The translations under genes were made by a program, and so were the position numbers. Positions 20,445 to 21,785 of a DNA stretch of 21,785 nt are shown here, in pieces. The notes below the pieces were generated by a model, which was not told where the DNA came from, ran no database searches, and worked only from the letters and a program-made list of their open reading frames with translations. Numbering within the stretch: the stretch's first letter is position 1; every line of letters begins with the position of its first letter. This DNA is from Paramacrobiotus richtersi (taxonomy: Eukaryota; Tardigrada; Eutardigrada; Parachela; Macrobiotidae). The DNA lies in the NCBI GenBank assembly GCA_034698045.1, contig JAQGAU010001056.1, positions 1 through 21,785 on the forward strand, in the 5' to 3' direction.

Positions 20445-21400
20445 ATTCGTATCACCGATTCACCCCTCGGATGGTTGTTGCTTAAAATAGCATTAAGTTC
20501 ATACACGTTATTGGCATTGTACTGTGCTTTATCCTGGCCGTTGCTGATACTTAAGGAACAGAACAACAGTGAACAGTCGGATGTGTCCCACACAAATCTT
20601 TTTGGCATCCATGCCTGTCTGTGGCGCACTTCGTTTTATCCATTCTGCCCGCACACTGAAAAATTCTGGGCAGGAGTCCGCAGGCATATTAAAACGACGA
20701 CTAAACATAGATCAGAGTTACAATTGTTAATATTATTGTTAATATGTTTTTGGCAACAGGTTTATGCCCCCGATGAAAGCAACACTCTATCACAAAACAG
20801 GATAGAATGTCGAAAATTGAATATTAATTTTATCGTGCCTTTAACGGACTTTTGAAATTCGTCATGTCCGGTTCTGGAAAGCCGGATCCAAACCAGGACT
20901 GCCAAAAGTGCAGTTGGAAATTCAACAGGGGGAAGACGGATGTTGTCTTGACCTAGGTATGGGACAGAAGAACAAAGCCGGTGATGCAACCGGCTGTCGA
21001 CTAGCGGTTTGCTGTTACTGTATACGTAGTATCCGCCTGTGAATTTCGGAAAACCTTGTTAGCATTTTATTTTCGCTGAAGTTTGCAGCTCATTTCATTT
21101 GACACTTTTTTAAGGCTCTTGCTTGTTTAGCGTGGTAGTTCGTCATACCTGAACTTATATTACCAATTTGCTGATAACAATGTGGATTATAATAATTATT
21201 CAGAGTGATGTATCCTGAAAACCAAAGCGATCATTTGTTGGAATTACTAGGTCAAATGGCAACAGTTCTACTGCAAATCGTCGAGAAACTTCGAAACTCG
21301 GATTGGCGATGAAGTCATCACGATGGGCCCGGTACGTTCCATAGTCATAACTAAACAATTTATACCACATACTGCGTTTTTAAAGTAACTTGGCGTTGTT
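20445..21400. other. Region right of E5; no firm gene
   Basis: I see no exon chain here. Open frames at 20373-20855 (+) and 20989-20762 (-) lack recognisable domains, and the first is partly antisense to the E5 remnant. A very short plus-strand frame (20864-20956, MSGSGKPDPNQDC onward, 30 codons with a CxxC pair) has a fair start context but no other support. Confidence 0.4.
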
Positions 21401-21404
21401 AAGT

Positions 21405-21604
21405 GCGGACTGGGTGATTGGTACAGTGAAAAGCGATGTTGTGCATGCGGACTGGGTCGCCAGTATGGTCGTTAGTGTGGTCAGAAGCGGTGGTGTTATG
21501 CAGAACGCACTCTGTCGTTGGTACAGTGAAACGCGATGTTGTGCAGTGCGAACTGGGTCGTTGATATGGTGAGGAGCAGTGTTATCCACGGTTCAGCGAC
21601 ATTT
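21405..21604. repeat. Two-copy tandem repeat, 100-bp unit
   Basis: TTGGTACAGTGAAA followed by GCGATGTTGTGCA begins at 21418 and again at 21518, exactly 100 bp apart. The downstream part of each unit (CGGACTGGGTCG, then TATGGTC) is also shared but diverged. A partial unit (GCGGACTGGGTGATTGG) precedes the first copy. Confidence 0.75.
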
Positions 21605-21608
21605 CAAA

Positions 21609-21785
21609 TATACGGCTGCATGTTCCATAGTTCCTGTTACATGTCCAGTGCGCTGTGGACATTTTAAGTATACAGCTGCTTGTTCCTGGTTCCTGTTTGT
21701 CCAGTGCGCTGTGGACTATAAATATACAGCGGCCATGTTCCTGGTTCCTGTTTGTCCAGTGCGCTGTGGACTATAAATATACAGC
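21609..21785. repeat. Tandem repeat array, 54-60 bp unit, running off the window
   Basis: Units start TATACRGC at 21609, 21669, 21723 and 21778, giving lengths of 60, 54 and 55 bp. Each contains TGTTCC, TTCCTGTT and GTCCAGTGCGCTGTGGAC. The last two full units are almost identical, while the first is more diverged, as expected at the edge of a minisatellite array. The array continues past the window end. Confidence 0.9.

Noticed and set aside
1-21785. tRNA, rRNA, CRISPR or virus-like elements
   Set aside because: No cloverleaf with tRNA box motifs, rRNA core, regular spacer array, reverse transcriptase, integrase or capsid-like frame was seen by eye; a covariance-model and profile search would be needed to be certain.

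Overview
The window is animal nuclear DNA. Genes are split by short GT-AG introns (about 41 to 420 bp), and protein families are metazoan: ubiquilin-type UBL, PRDM-type zinc knuckle plus PR/SET, and a secreted type-B carboxylesterase. A small-genome ecdysozoan, most likely a tardigrade, would fit the compact introns and the many unrecognised lineage-specific proteins. That taxon call is an inference, not something the sequence proves. No RNA gene, CRISPR array, bacterial operon, retroelement or virus-like element was seen.

Layout. 1-780: no gene seen. 1160-1873 (-): 3' remnant of an esterase gene (copy E1). 2494-4288 (-): multi-exon gene of unknown function, divergent from its right neighbour across 411 bp. 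4700-6490 (+): three-exon gene for a protein of about 478 aa, orphan for most of its length with a SUMO-like C-terminal domain; its first intron holds a small inverted-repeat (MITE-like) element. 6636-7335: block A, a non-coding segment repeated at 15771-16955 (block B). 7407-10034 (+): an intact ten-exon secreted carboxylesterase of 553 aa (E2). 10430-10860 (-): one-exon esterase fragment (E3). 11983-15726 (+): a gene encoding a composite protein: ubiquilin-type UBL, STI1-like stretch, PRDM7/9/11-type zinc knuckle, PR/SET domain, acidic linker, long Ala-rich helix. 17020-17562 (-): 5' half of an esterase (E4). 18081-20440 (-): nearly full-length but broken esterase (E5). 21405-21785: two tandem-repeat families running off the end.

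How it fits together. The window shows esterase birth and death: one intact copy and four broken ones in both orientations, with flanking DNA copied as well. Block A lies between the SUMO-like gene and E2 (same strand), while block B lies between the UBL-PR/SET gene and E4 (opposite strand), so at least one inversion or rearrangement has occurred. The most unusual item is the UBL-STI1-zinc knuckle-PR/SET-helix gene. Its exon phases are consistent at nearly every junction, which supports a real fused gene rather than two neighbours.
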